From the NCBI GenBank assembly GCA_016802295.1, contig JAESIW010000203.1, forward strand, positions 819,348 to 848,535: DNA of 29,188 nt. The letters run 5' to 3'. The stretch is from Brachionus rotundiformis. Its lineage: Eukaryota > Rotifera > Eurotatoria > Ploima > Brachionidae. Made by a program: the position numbers and the translations under genes. Under the pieces are notes generated by a model. That model saw nothing but the letters and a program-made list of their open reading frames with translations. It did no database searches and was not told the origin of the DNA. This document shows, piece after piece, positions 9,046 to 19,733 of the stretch (positions within the stretch are counted from its first letter, which is position 1; the number at the start of each line of letters is the position of its first letter).

Positions 9046-9640
9046 TAATTTTTTATTTTTAGAGGAAGTTTTTTCATTATAAATATTTAAAAGTTAATTA
9101 TATTTTTATTCCGAGTGTCATATATCAAATTGTAGAGAAATAAAAATTCTACAAATTAGTGCTTTTATTTTTATTTTTCTTTTGCACTCAATATTTCGTA
9201 TTTCAAAATTAGGAAGAAAAAATATTATTTAAAACTTTTTTAATCAAAACCCCTATTCATATTCAAACGTTATCATTTTAATTAGTAATATAAGAGTTAG
9301 AATTTAAATAAGTTGAATGTTAACTTTAAAATTAGTGAACGATTAATATTCATAGTTTCGATTTGAATGATATATTTAATTTTCAAAAGGATAATTTAGA
9401 ATGAAATAGAAGATTAATTTCATGTCGTAACATATATCTTTTTAAGATACAAGATTATCTATTATTATAATTACAGATAAAACTTTAGTATCATCAGCAT
9501 ATTTCTCAACATTTATTTACTAAACGAGTTCAAAGATCATTTATAAATATCAAAAATAAAAGAGGCTGGTTACATCTTATCAACTTGATTAGGATGAACT
9601 GATATGTTTCCTCTCGTGAAGAAAGAAACTAATCCAAAAG
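9046..9640. other. AT-rich intergenic DNA
   Basis: Nothing recognisable on either strand. Confidence 0.4.
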
Positions 9641-9910
9641 AAAATCATATCAGTTTTTATTAATTTTTTTGTCTTGCTGAAGTATGAAGACCTCTTCTTC
9701 TCTCAACAAATCCATTGATGCAAGTAAGTCATTTTCTAAAATATCAACATATCTGTGAGAATTAAGTCTTCAGTCAAATAAAGAAAAAATTCCATGACCA
9801 AAGCAACTCATCTTAGTATGAATTTGTTTGATCATATCGATCAATAATAATGCATGATTTGATATTTAGAGCATTGCCTATTTCGGCATGTGAAACAGAA
9901 ATCAAGATGT
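9641..9910 (-). pseudogene. Second, internally deleted Tc1/mariner transposase relic
   Basis: On the minus strand, SHAEIGNALNIKS (about 9840-9895) resembles the first helix-turn-helix of Tc1 transposases. It is followed closely by SCFGHGIFSL and then LNSHRYVDILENDLLASMDL and EEEVFILQQD, the catalytic-domain region up to the second Asp. The DNA between the two domains is missing and stops are present. The sequence differs clearly from the element at 7694-9045, so it is a different family. Confidence 0.6.
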
Positions 9911-10040
9911 GAGTGGCTGAGTTGGATAGAAAAAGCTTGAACACCTTCCACACTGGTAGCCTGAGACGGACTCCTGGGTTAAACAGGCCTGAGTTTACAA
10001 TCACGAGAGGGTTAGAAATAAGAAAAAAACTGTGTTCCAA
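9911..10040 (+). repeat. Possible tRNA-derived SINE fragment
   Basis: TGGCTGAGTTGG at about 9914 is a near-perfect pol III A box (TGGCNNAGTNGG). A degenerate B box (GGTTAAACAGG) follows about 60 bp later, a spacing like a Leu/Ser-type tRNA. The stretch is noticeably richer in G+C than its surroundings. It does not fold as a normal tRNA. A second copy or database match is needed before calling it a SINE family. Confidence 0.35.
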
Positions 10041-10641
10041 AAACGTGAGCGTTAATAACCTTAGTCACATTATAAGTGCACACAAAGGCTTAGATTTCTT
10101 TAATACTTATTGAAAAATACTTTCAAAGGTTTGGCGCAAACCGATTTAAAATTTTAGCTTATACTATAGAATCATAATCTAAAATTTTTTAATTAAAACC
10201 TCATTTTCAATGATGACACTAAAATAATAAAATTTTTAACTAAATGTGCACACTTATTTAATATTTGTTGTATTCTAATCAAAAATCTAAATTTATAGTT
10301 TACCAATATTTCAGAAGTTTACTAATCAGATAGCTGAATAGCCAAATTAAAAAAAATTAAAAAAAACTTATTTTTTTTTAAATCTCTCTTGTAAGATAAT
10401 CTCTATGACAAAACAATTGATTTACATGAGCAATGGCCCTAATCACTTTCAACACTTAACATAATTAAAAAAAAATAGAAAAGAAAAAAAAACCAAAATT
10501 TTGCAAAAAATTTTTTTATCAAACTTTTAAACTGATAAAAAAGCTAATTAAAAATTGGACTCTTTGAATTTCTAAATAATCTAAAAACCAAAAATTATAA
10601 ATTAAAATATAATATTATAAATATATTTTCTTATAATAAAA
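10041..10641. other. AT-rich DNA upstream of the GNAT pair
   Basis: It should contain the promoter of the first acetyltransferase gene. TATAAA-like strings occur but are uninformative at this base composition. No gene is visible. Confidence 0.4.
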
Positions 10642-11376
10642 ATGAGTTTTCGTATCGAAAGAATAACATTTGATCAGGAATATCAAGTTAAAGCCGCCCA
10701 AAAATGCATCAAAGACGCTCAACTTGCCCTAATTAACCCTGCTTATAAGCTCTCTATCAAATACTTTTTCACCCAGCCAATTTATCTTATTCTTTATACA
10801 TTAATATGCACTCTGATGTCAATTGTCCTGAATATATGCCTTCAAATAGATGCCTATTTATCAGCTACCATCTCAATTTTTGGACTGACAATTATCTTTT
10901 TATTGGCCCTGTATGTGCTGCATAGAAAACTCTGGTTCTGGTTCATTGACTACGTCGAGACCAAATCTGATTTATCTATTAACAATGCACACAAAGTTTA
11001 TTCTAAAGAGAAGAACGCATTTTTTGTCGCCTATTGGTCAAACAATGAATTGATCAGCATGGGTGGAATACTTTTAGATGAGGAAAAACAGCTCTACAAA
11101 GAGAAGTACATGTCCGAATTGAAAGATGACGAGGCCATATTGGTTAGAATTGCGACGGCGACCCGGCATCAGGGCCAAGGCGCCAGTAAAGCAATCATCA
11201 ACAAGTGTCTTGACTTCGCAAGAAGCCAAGGCATTAAATGTGTCCAATTGAGCCAAACCAACAAACAACTAGCTGCCTATTCTTTGTACAAAAAATTTGG
11301 CTTCAAATCGGTCAAAAAATACATGCTAATTGGTTTTATTAATTTTTATCTACGTCAAATGAACCTAGAATTGTGA
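10642..11376 (+). CDS. NAT8/camello-like GNAT acetyltransferase, copy 1
   Basis: A 244-aa membrane-anchored N-acetyltransferase using acetyl-CoA. In vertebrates the NAT8/camello group sits in the ER membrane and acetylates cysteine conjugates or lysines; the substrate here is unknown. A hydrophobic hairpin (about 46-69 and 71-95) is followed by the GNAT fold. Motif A lies at 166-185 with the acetyl-CoA loop RHQGQGA (175-181), matching R-x-x-G-x-G/A. Motif B is LYKKFGFK (215-222). Intronless, ATG to TGA, with AATAAA overlapping the stop. It lies 115 bp upstream of a paralogue in the same orientation, so this is a tandem duplication and possibly a co-transcribed pair. Confidence 0.85.
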   Translation: MSFRIERITFDQEYQVKAAQKCIKDAQLALINPAYKLSIKYFFTQPIYLILYTLICTLMSIVLNICLQIDAYLSATISIFGLTIIFLLALYVLHRKLWFWFIDYVETKSDLSINNAHKVYSKEKNAFFVAYWSNNELISMGGILLDEEKQLYKEKYMSELKDDEAILVRIATATRHQGQGASKAIINKCLDFARSQGIKCVQLSQTNKQLAAYSLYKKFGFKSVKKYMLIGFINFYLRQMNLEL

Positions 11377-11491
11377 ATAAAATAAAAAAGAAAATTGTTT
11401 TATTTTAATTTTTATTTAATTATTCTAAATATAGACAATTATTTATATATAGAAAAAATTTAAAATAATTTCTAATTCAGTAATTTAAAAA
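11377..11491 (+). promoter_or_regulatory. 115-bp gap between the GNAT paralogues
   Basis: It contains AATAAA signals at its start (11376-11386) and TTTCTAATTCAG (about 11469-11480), which looks like a branch-point plus 3' splice site just before the second ATG. That could be a trans-splicing acceptor or the end of an intron in the 5' UTR. Inference only. Confidence 0.3.
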
Positions 11492-12232
11492 ATGAATAAA
11501 AATTTTCGGATAGAGAGAATTTATTTTGAGAATGATAATCAGATCGAATCTGTGCAAAAGTGTTTCAAACAAGCTCAAATATCTGTTATAAACTCAGCTT
11601 TCAGTGGCTCACTTATTTATCTGGTCAAGCAAACCATTTATCAGTTAATTTTTTTATTTGTTTTAATTTTTAATTGTTTGATTCTGAACTCAATATTTGA
11701 GATAAGATACATTGTTACCACAGTGGTTACTACACTTGTAACCATGATCAGTGTGGCAGCATATGAGTACTATTTACATAACAAGATCTGGATAGAGTAC
11801 ATAAATTCAGTGGTCAAAACGTCGGAAATATCTCACGAGAGAGCAAATGTGACATTTTGTAAAGAGAAAAATGCATTTTTTGCCATCTTGGACCAAAAAG
11901 GAGAGATAGTCAGCATTGGAGGACTTCTGGCTGAAGAAGAAAAATTCAACAGTTTAAAATCCTGGGCACCAAAGCTAAAGGAACACGATGGCCTACTGAT
12001 TCGGATTTCGACTCTACCAAGTCACCATTCAAATGGCTTTGGAAAAGAAATCTTAAAAACTGCCATTGAGTTTGGTAAAAGTGTTGGTCTCAAAAATATC
12101 AAGCTTTGTCTAAGAAACAAGCAAAAGTCAGCATTAAAACTCTACAAATCTTTTGGCTTTAAGGTTATTAAAAGACATAAAGTAGACACTTTACCTGACT
12201 TTTATGTCTTGGTAATGGAATTGGAAATCTAA
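11492..12232 (+). CDS. NAT8/camello-like GNAT acetyltransferase, copy 2
   Basis: The 246-aa paralogue of the upstream gene, sharing the N-terminal FRIERI..E, two hydrophobic segments (about 41-68 and 72-92), KEKNAFF, the GG[IL]L.EEE strand and the C-terminal LYKSFGFK. In the acetyl-CoA loop the usual first Arg/Gln is His (HSNGFG, 179-184), while both glycines are kept, so activity is likely but may be altered. Divergence outside the core suggests an old duplication. AATAAA at 12248-12253, about 16 nt after the stop. Intronless. Confidence 0.83.
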   Translation: MNKNFRIERIYFENDNQIESVQKCFKQAQISVINSAFSGSLIYLVKQTIYQLIFLFVLIFNCLILNSIFEIRYIVTTVVTTLVTMISVAAYEYYLHNKIWIEYINSVVKTSEISHERANVTFCKEKNAFFAILDQKGEIVSIGGLLAEEEKFNSLKSWAPKLKEHDGLLIRISTLPSHHSNGFGKEILKTAIEFGKSVGLKNIKLCLRNKQKSALKLYKSFGFKVIKRHKVDTLPDFYVLVMELEI

Positions 12233-12749
12233 CATACATTTTATTTTAATAAAATAATTTTAGTTTATTTTTGTTTATTTCTTAATCATAAAGCATAAAA
12301 TACATTTTAATTTAAGAATGATTGTACCTATGATTAGAATCATATGAAATCAATCTCATTAAGGAATGACAAGATTTCATTAAAAAATAAAAAATTTAGA
12401 TAGTGAAGAGAAGAGAAATAGAGAAAAATGAAGAAAAAAAACAAAAATATATCATTCAATATTGGCAAGAATTTATTTTAGGAAAAAAGTTGAAGCTTTA
12501 ATTTCAAAAAATAATTTTATCATTGAACAATTAAAAAAGTAGAAATTTTTATAAATTTAGTTAGATACAAAGACCAATTAAATTTTAAAAAATATTTTTT
12601 TAATTGCTAGAACTTTATTTGTAAATTAATTTTTACTTATTATTCTTGAGAGAAAATCTATCATTGAATTAATTGATAATATTGTTTGTTACAAGATTAT
12701 TAGACTTAAATATTTTATAAATTTATAAATTAAAAAAAATGAATTATTT
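12233..12749. other. AT-rich intergenic DNA
   Basis: Nothing recognisable beyond the poly(A) signal of the upstream gene. Confidence 0.4.
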
Positions 12750-12822
12750 TTATGTCACCATCTTCTAATTACAACCGAGCTATGGACCAGCTTCGGCAGC
12801 AAACCAAGCGACTTTTAATGAA
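12750..12822. repeat. Repeat fragment, inverted relative of 13292-13340
   Basis: A G+C-richer island in AT-rich DNA. Its last part, AAACCAAGCGACTT (12803-12816) with the preceding AGCTATGGACCAGCTT, matches the reverse complement of about 13292-13335 imperfectly over some 45 bp. It also shares GATGTCACCAT-like sequence with 13120. Both pieces appear to derive from one dispersed repeat. Confidence 0.45.
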
Positions 12823-12863
12823 ATTTTGAAATTTTAATTTTAAATAACCACATTATATTTATT

Positions 12864-13072
12864 CCTTTGGTGTACATGAGTCACTAATTTAACTAATTCA
12901 ACTTATTAGAATAACTAAAGTAAATTCCTAAAAGTATTAAATGTATGAAATTTACAATCATCTTTCTACATCTAATTAATGATAAATTCAGCTACAATCA
13001 TAATCTTTGTATAGTATTTGAGATATATAAATTAATTAATTGATTAAATTAGGGACCCGCGTACACCAAAGG
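12864..13072. mobile_element. 209-bp MITE with about 27-bp inverted termini
   Basis: The ends are CCTTTGGTGTAC at 12864 and its perfect inverse GTACACCAAAGG at 13061-13072. The match continues inward imperfectly (ATGAGTCACTAATTT against GCGGGTCCCTAATTT), for a terminal inverted repeat near 27 bp. The interior is AT-rich and non-coding. I cannot identify an unambiguous target-site duplication, so the superfamily is undecided. Confidence 0.55.
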
Positions 13073-13089
13073 GGTATAAAAAGGATATG

Positions 13090-13435
13090 ATTTTAAAAAT
13101 TTCTAAATAATAAAATGGAAAAGATGTCACCATAACTCTGCCGATGCATCGTATGTGCATGTGGTCTTTCACCTAGTCTGCAGAAGAGCTGTAAGGCGGA
13201 TACATAGGCCTACGGGTCTTTGTACTGACCTTTGAAGACAGACCCAACTTTTGAAGCCTTAAGTTAAGACTTTATCTCAAGTGAGAGTGACAAGTCGCTT
13301 GGTTTGTGGTTCCAAGCTAGTCTAAATAGCTGCCCTGAGTGGCGCTGTTAATGACGAACGTCCCACTGGCTTCTTAGGGAAATACGCCGTCATAACTCTA
13401 CCAAAGCCGGTGCCAAGCCCGGTTGTCAAAAGATA
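13090..13435. repeat. G+C-rich dispersed-repeat block, origin unclear
   Basis: About 330 bp of much higher G+C than its surroundings, ending in GCCGGTGCCAAGCCCGG (about 13404-13420). The base composition and the GTGCCAAGCCCGG motif remind me of 5' regions of some non-LTR retrotransposons, but no conserved protein can be read. A 104-codon minus-strand frame (13322-13636) runs partly through it and is not convincing as a gene. Confidence 0.35.
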
Positions 13436-15154
13436 AAGTGACAAAAAATCTTTTTGATATAAAATAGAAACTATAATTTCAAACATTGTCTCTACATATG
13501 CTTTGACACTGACTATTTGTGGAGCTTTAACCAATGCGTTCTCTTCGATGGTCTGTCGTTTTCCTAAGCTTAAGATAAACACAACATTCATAATTCTATT
13601 TTTTATTCTTATTATCAAAATATCATCATTGTACACTTGGAATTTCTGCTCGTTTTACCAAAAAACAAAGACAGTCTAATAGACGAGTAAAATATCATAG
13701 AAAGCTAATCCATACCAACTTGTTTTTTAATAAATAATTAAATTTGCCTTATCAATAACTATAATTAAGCAATTATTTATCTATTTGAAAATTTTTGAGA
13801 ATATTAGAGTATTTTCTTACATTAAAACATCTGCATGATTTAAAACATATGGTTTAAATGATGTAAGACTTATAAATTAGCTTATTCCAATAAAATAATT
13901 AACCAAAATGATTTAATTATTTTTAATATTCTAAAATAAAACCATATCTAGTTAAAATTTTTATCTAGTTTAAGTAGTGACTTAAGAAGATTTATTTATG
14001 GAAAAATACAATCGACCCTTATTAATTTAGTACCACCCTGTCAAAAATAGAAGCAAATTCGATATGCCTTGGAAGTGTCTATTGTTAATTTTTCAGCTAT
14101 GGACCATTCTTGGGATATTTGATAAAAATTACAAGCAATAAATAATTAATAAAATATTTATTAAAATATAAAATTAATAATTTTTCTTAAGTTTAGAGCG
14201 AATTATTAAAAGTCAAGCTTGACCAATTAATTGTTGATTGAATAAGAATCGTAAAATTTTATAATGCGAATAAATTAGATAACCTTTTCTAAAATAACAT
14301 TATAAATAACTTAAAAACTTGATCTAATTGTAATAAAACATCAGAGAAAAGATAAATGGTTTAGAGATTTAGAGAAAGTTTGTTAATTCAATTCTTTCTT
14401 CTCCCTTCTACTGCTGAAGAATTGAATTTTTCTATGTTTTATCATAATAGGGGAAACAATTTAAAGATTAGTTTATATAAATAAATTAGTTTATTGTATG
14501 CTGAATATCAAATAGCGAATCGATAAAAACTTACAACCATAAACATATCAAAGTTAAAATTTAAACTCAATTAATCTTATTTATCAGTATTAATACAGAT
14601 AAGGCCTTTAGAATGTGGTCAATTGAGCTGCTTGAAAACTTCTTAATTCAATCAAATTACCGTGTTAGAATATCAATCAAAAACTTGTACAATGATTGAT
14701 ATTATTAACAAAAAATTAACTAAAAATAAATTAAATCATTAATTTTAAGAATAATTAGTTTATAAAGAGATCAATAGTTCTTAGTAGTAAGATGTTTGAA
14801 GTGATATTAAAGGATATAATCAAGGAAGTAATTAACCAAGTCAAATGGCTAATTAAATTGAATGAAATTAACAAGGACTAAAGAAAAAATAATAATTTAT
14901 GAACTTTCTATCTTTAAAAAAACAACGAAAAACAAAAAATTTAATAATTTAGATAATAAAATGATTAGTTTTTGTATTTTGATTAGAAATGCTCAGATTT
15001 TATTTGAATTAAGATGATTTATTAAGAAAAATGATAGGCAACGAGCTTCGATTTTTTATATTTTTTATTTTTATTTTCCATTTGAGTTAAAGACTAATAA
15101 AATAAAAATTATTAATCAAAGAATTTAATTTAAATAGCATTGAGTAGACAAAAT
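13436..15154. other. Long AT-rich intergenic DNA upstream of CLIP homologue
   Basis: No gene is visible over 1.7 kb on either strand apart from a possible pogo-type terminus at 14009. The promoter of the CLIP-like gene must lie in the last part. Confidence 0.4.
14009..14120 (+). mobile_element. Possible pogo/Tigger terminal fragment
   Basis: Starting after a TA, the sequence CAATCGACCCTTATTAATTT resembles the CAGTCGA..CT..TTAATT ends of Tigger/pogo elements, and AAATTCGATATGCC follows further in. No opposite end was found, so this is at most a solo terminus. Confidence 0.3.
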
Positions 15155-18100
15155 ATGTCAGACAAAGCAAAACAGGATGTCAAAGGGTCGTCTAAGCTGG
15201 CAAAGCCTTTAATTTCAACAGCCAAATCAATGGTAAGTAATCTGAGCGAATCAGTGTCAATAGCAAATTTGAATCCTGACGATCCTGGAGAAAACTTGAA
15301 CAGTTTTAAAATAAATGACAGAGTTTGGGTAAATGGAACCAAGCCGGGCTACATTGCTTTCATTGGTGAAACTCAATTTAAAGAGGGTGTCTGGGCTGGT
15401 ATTGTTCTTGATTCGAATGATGGCAAAAACAATGGCACAATAAACAATGTGACCTATTTTAAGACAGAAGAGAACCGTGGTGTCTTTTGTCGATTGAATA
15501 AGCTGACCAAAGCGCCAGCTGATTTAAATCAAGAACCAAAAAAACAGACAGAAAGGGCTGATGGTCTTAAAATTGGTTGTCGAGTCATGATTGTTAACTC
15601 AGACGGAAGCTCAAAATGTGGGGCGCTGAGATACATTGGCGAGACCGAGTTTGCCAAAGGGGAGTGGGCTGGTGTTGAGTTGGACGAAAAGTTGGGAAAA
15701 AATGACGGAAGTGTATCCAATAAGAGGTATTTTCAGTGTGAGCCTTTGTTTGGTGTGTTCGCTCCGGCGCACAAGGTTCAGCTTGAAAATTCCAGAGAAG
15801 CAAAGACTGTTCCAAAGGCTATTGCCAGTTCAACATCTAAATTGGAGAAAAAGCGCTCAGAAAGCAGAGAGTCGTTAATATCAGAGAGATCAAGCATGGT
15901 TTCAGCTTCTTCAGCTGCCAACAAGATGTCCATTCAGCAAAAAATGATATCAAAAATAGTAATTAAAATTTAATATTTAAATGAATAAATTGTTTAATCA
16001 ATTTATTAAAATCAACTATTTGAAAGCAATCATTAAAAGAAAAAGAAAGCCATATTGCCCAGTTGCTCAAGGAAAGAGACTTTGAGAGAGCCGAGTTTAC
16101 TCGAGCAGCTCAAAAATTCGAAGAAGTATTTCAATTTTTGTATTTTTATAAACTGACCACAAGGATTTTTTATATTTGATTTTTATTTCATTAGACCGAA
16201 ACTAGACTTGCTGAATGCATAAAACTAATTGAGGAAAAAAATGATGAAATTGTCCGGCTAAACCAAATAATTGGCCAACTGGATGACAAAAAAGAGACTC
16301 TTTTGGCTCAATCTGTAATTGACAAGAGCAAAATTGAAGATTTGGAATTCCAAATCGAAGAGCAGAAACTTGGTTGTCTCTCGAATGATGAGCAATCTGA
16401 ACCAAAAATACCACAAGCTGACGCAAATGATCAAGACAATGCTTTGGTCAAGCAGCTTGAACATCAAAAAAAAACAATTACCAATCACCAAGAAGAAATA
16501 AAATTACTAAAAGAAGAAATTGAAAAGCTCAATGTGCAAAACAAAACGCTGCTTTTGGCCCAAGAAGTCTACACCAATGAAAAAGATGGTCTTACAGAAA
16601 AGATTAAGCTTATGGAAGAAAATCAAACCAAATCTCTGGCAAATGAACAAGAGGCTTTGAAATTAAGAGAACAAATGAGCCAAAAGGAGAAAGAGTTTGA
16701 AGACAAATGTAAATTAGACCAAGATAAGATAAGTTCATTGACTGACCAGCTTGCTGATTTGAAGAATAGAATATCAGTCTTGGAAAATGAGCGCTCAGAC
16801 TTGGAGTTTGAAAACGAGGAATCCAAAGTCAAAGCGAGCGAGCTGCTTAAGAGAATAGAGCAAATAAAGCTGGAACAAATGGACAGCTCGAAGCAAGCTG
16901 ATGTCGAGTTTGCTTTGGAAGAGCATAAAGTAATGGTTCAGGAATTGGAAGCCAAGCTTACCAAGCAAACAAATGAACGAGAAGAATTAGAGAACAAATT
17001 TAAGACTCAAATTGAATTACTTAATGAAGAAGTGAAATGTTTGATGGACAAAAATTCCAATTCATTAAGTGAACAAGAAGCTTTAAAGAATCTTGTTGAT
17101 CAAAAAGATAAACAAATTGAGGAAATAAACACAAAACTGTTGGCTTTAAACCAAATGAATGACAAACTAAGTGAAAAAGAAGCTACAATTAGTGATCTTA
17201 ATTCTAAAATAGAATCAGTCAATAAACAAATAGTTAGATTAAAATTAAAAATAAGATTTTTTATTCAGATTTAATTTATTTTATTTTTTGATAGAATGAA
17301 AAAAATGAAGCTTATGCCAAATTGGAAAAAGATTTGGAACAAATAAATTTGGAAAAGAACAGTTCAGATCAAAAAAATGTAAAAATTTTTTTTCTTATTT
17401 TGAGAACTTTTTTTTATATTTTAAAATTTTAAATTGTTAAAAAAATCATAAAACATTAATACAATATTATTTAATTAAACAATTAAATAAGTTAATTTAA
17501 AATTATTTATTTAGACTCAAACAATGGAGGATCTAAATAACCTGAATCAACAAGTTACTCTTGAGTTGAAGAATTTGAATGAAAAACACCATTTATTGGA
17601 AAAACAGCTCGAAGAAACCAAAAGCTACAATTCAGAATTGGTATTTGTTAATTTGTTTTTCCAATAAAGCCCAACATCTAATTATTTCTTGAAAGCAATC
17701 GAGATTAAATGAGTTTATTCAAAATGCAGGAGACAACTCATCTCAATTGTCAAATTTGAATATTCAATTGAAAGAAAAAGATGACCAAATTGAAGACTTG
17801 AGGTGCAAATTGACAAACAATCAGCAAGAGTTAAACAGAATCAAAGATGAGAACAGCTCCAAGGAAAAACAATTCAGTGACACAACAAATCAGCTGAATA
17901 GTTTAAATGAAGTTTTGGCCCAAAAAGACACTTTGATCCAGGAGCTAAAATCAAACAATTCTTCCATTCAGAAAGATCTGGACAATTTACGTGCCCAGAT
18001 GGAAAGTAATGACAAAACACGACAAGATTTATGCACCCAAGCAAACCAACTAAAATCTGAACTAGAACAGACTCAGAAAAAATATGTAATAACTTTAACT

Positions 18101-18862
18101 TAAATTAAACTTGGTCCAAATTGTTGTCTAATTTTTATCAATTATAAAAAGAATGAGCTTTTAGAAAGCCAAGACTCGGAAAGCAAACAAATGTCAGAAA
18201 AAGTGATCAACTTGACCAGTTCTTTAGCTCAAAAAGACGCTTTTATTCAAGAAATTGAATCAAAGTGGTCAATCTTTGAGGCCCAGAAAGAAAAAGATTC
18301 AACTGAACTTGAAAATTTAAAAAAAGAATATGAATTGGTCAAACAAAGCCAACAGGCTCTGCAAACTAATTTAGCTGAGACGACTAGAAGTCTAACTGAC
18401 CAAGAAAAAGAAGCTGCCAAAGTTGGCAAAGAAAAAGCTGATTTGGTAGCGCAAATGGAAAGTTTGGCAAAAGAAAAACAAGACTTGGAAAACAAATTGG
18501 TGCTGGAAAAAAATCAAAATGGAAAAGATTCTTTTGAAGAAAATGAACAGCTGCATCTCCAGGCTTCTGACTCTGCTTCTAATGATCCTGACATATTGAA
18601 TGAAAAAATACTGGTCAACGAACTTGAACGCCAAATCAGTTTACGATGTCAAATTTGCGGCATATTCCAAAACCATGAAGAAGATGAATGTCCATTTCAA
18701 TCGATTTCTACAAGCTCCAATCTTCCAGATCAATACAAATCAGCTTCTAGCTTCTTTGATAATTCAGAAACTGAATCATATCTATTTAATATAGATGATG
18801 ATCTGATTTCTTCCGAACAGACTCAGTTTTCCTGTACTGATCTTTCGGATAAAGAATTTTAA
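15155..18862 (+). CDS. CLIP1: CLIP-170-type microtubule plus-end protein (7 exons)
   Basis: CLIP-170 proteins bind growing microtubule ends and link them to dynein/dynactin and membranes. Exons: 15155-15958, 16027-16125, 16195-17232, 17295-17378, 17515-17640, 17696-18085, 18152-18862. All introns are phase 0, GT...AG, 55-136 bp, giving 1083 aa. Two CAP-Gly domains lie at about 53-116 (GKNNG at 90-94) and 139-208 (canonical GKNDG at 181-185). A Ser-rich basic stretch (225-265) and a long heptad coiled coil (about 270-1000) follow. The short exon 2, with IAQLLKERDFERAEF, matches the start of the CLIP-170 coiled coil. C1013-x2-C-x5-H-x4-C1027 is a zinc knuckle, and the chain ends DKEF, like the acidic-aromatic tail bound by CAP-Gly domains. 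The ATG at 15155 is the first in frame. AATAAA at 18905-18910. Exon joins are my reading. Confidence 0.88.
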
Positions 18863-19430
18863 TTATAAAAAGATAATTTCTTCAAATTTTACCTATGATA
18901 ATACAATAAAAAAAATTTAATATTAATCACTTGTCATGAGTTCGTAAATTAAAACGAGACTGTTGATTATTCATTTAAACCAATTAATTTATTTTAAGTC
19001 ACCTTTTTGTAAAAAAAATTTTTTTTCTAAAATGTCAACCGTCCTGAGATTTAAATAATTTTCAAAATACGTCTGAAATTCAATAAGGAATTAATCATTA
19101 ATATCGCATTTAGGTGTTTAAATAATTAAAAAATAATTAAAAATTAAAATTTTCCATTTAACCTTACTTTTTTTAAATGCTAAATTTAGAAAAAACAAAT
19201 AAATTTATTTGGAACCGAATAATAAAATAAATTTTATTAATTAAGTAATCAAAAAAAACAAAATTTTTACTTTAAAAACAATAAATTTAATCATGTGTAT
19301 AGAGACTTGATAATTTAACTTTTTGTATGGAAAATGGTAAAATTTATTGGTATAAATATTTTGAGAAATAAATTTTATTAATCCAAAATATTTAATAAAA
19401 AAAATAACATCAAAAATTTTTGAACATTTA
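18863..19430. other. AT-rich DNA between convergent genes
   Basis: The CLIP-like gene and the neuropeptide-like gene converge here. Only their poly(A) signals are visible (18905-18910 plus; 19427-19432 minus). Confidence 0.45.
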
Positions 19431-19733
19431 TTATTGACTTTGGAAAAGTGAGATGTCACCATTTTGGACTGAATCGATGGAATTTTTATACGGTCTTAAG
19501 TCAAGTTTTATTGATAGACTAAAAATATCAAATAAATTGAATCTTAGACCATCTGATACAAGTCTTTCCAAGATTCTGTCGTTTATGTAAATTTCAGGAG
19601 GATGGCTTCTTTTGCCTATGCGAGCCCATTGTCCGTTTACAAAATCTGAATTGAAAGGTCTTCCTGGCATTGCGTTGACTATGAGTGGGCAAAAAATGCC
19701 AACAAAGAAGATAAATTTAAAATTGATTATCAT
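19431..19733 (-). CDS. Candidate secreted amidated neuropeptide precursor
   Basis: A 100-aa intronless frame with a strong signal peptide (residues 1-21, ending VNA). Directly after it comes an 18-residue segment, MPGRPFNSDFVNGQWARI, followed by GKR (40-42), the standard amidation plus dibasic cleavage signal. The product would be a peptide ending ...QWARI-amide. The remaining 58 residues are a spacer without another GKR. Signal peptide, then peptide, then GKR, then spacer is the layout of many invertebrate precursors (SIFamide, AKH, RYamide, NPF). The -RI-amide end faintly recalls ecdysis-triggering hormone, but I cannot place it in a family. There are no cysteines in the mature part. AATAAA overlaps the stop codon. 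The gene could also be a secreted protein with a chance GKR. Confidence 0.6.
   Translation of the reverse strand: MIINFKFIFFVGIFCPLIVNAMPGRPFNSDFVNGQWARIGKRSHPPEIYINDRILERLVSDGLRFNLFDIFSLSIKLDLRPYKNSIDSVQNGDISLFQSQ

Noticed and set aside
13322..13636. 104-codon minus-strand frame as a gene
   Set aside because: It straddles a repeat block and AT-rich DNA, with no domain or splice support.
15529..15878. Other-frame open stretches over the CAP-Gly exon
   Set aside because: Shadows of the CLIP-like coding sequence, which has clear domain matches in its own frame.
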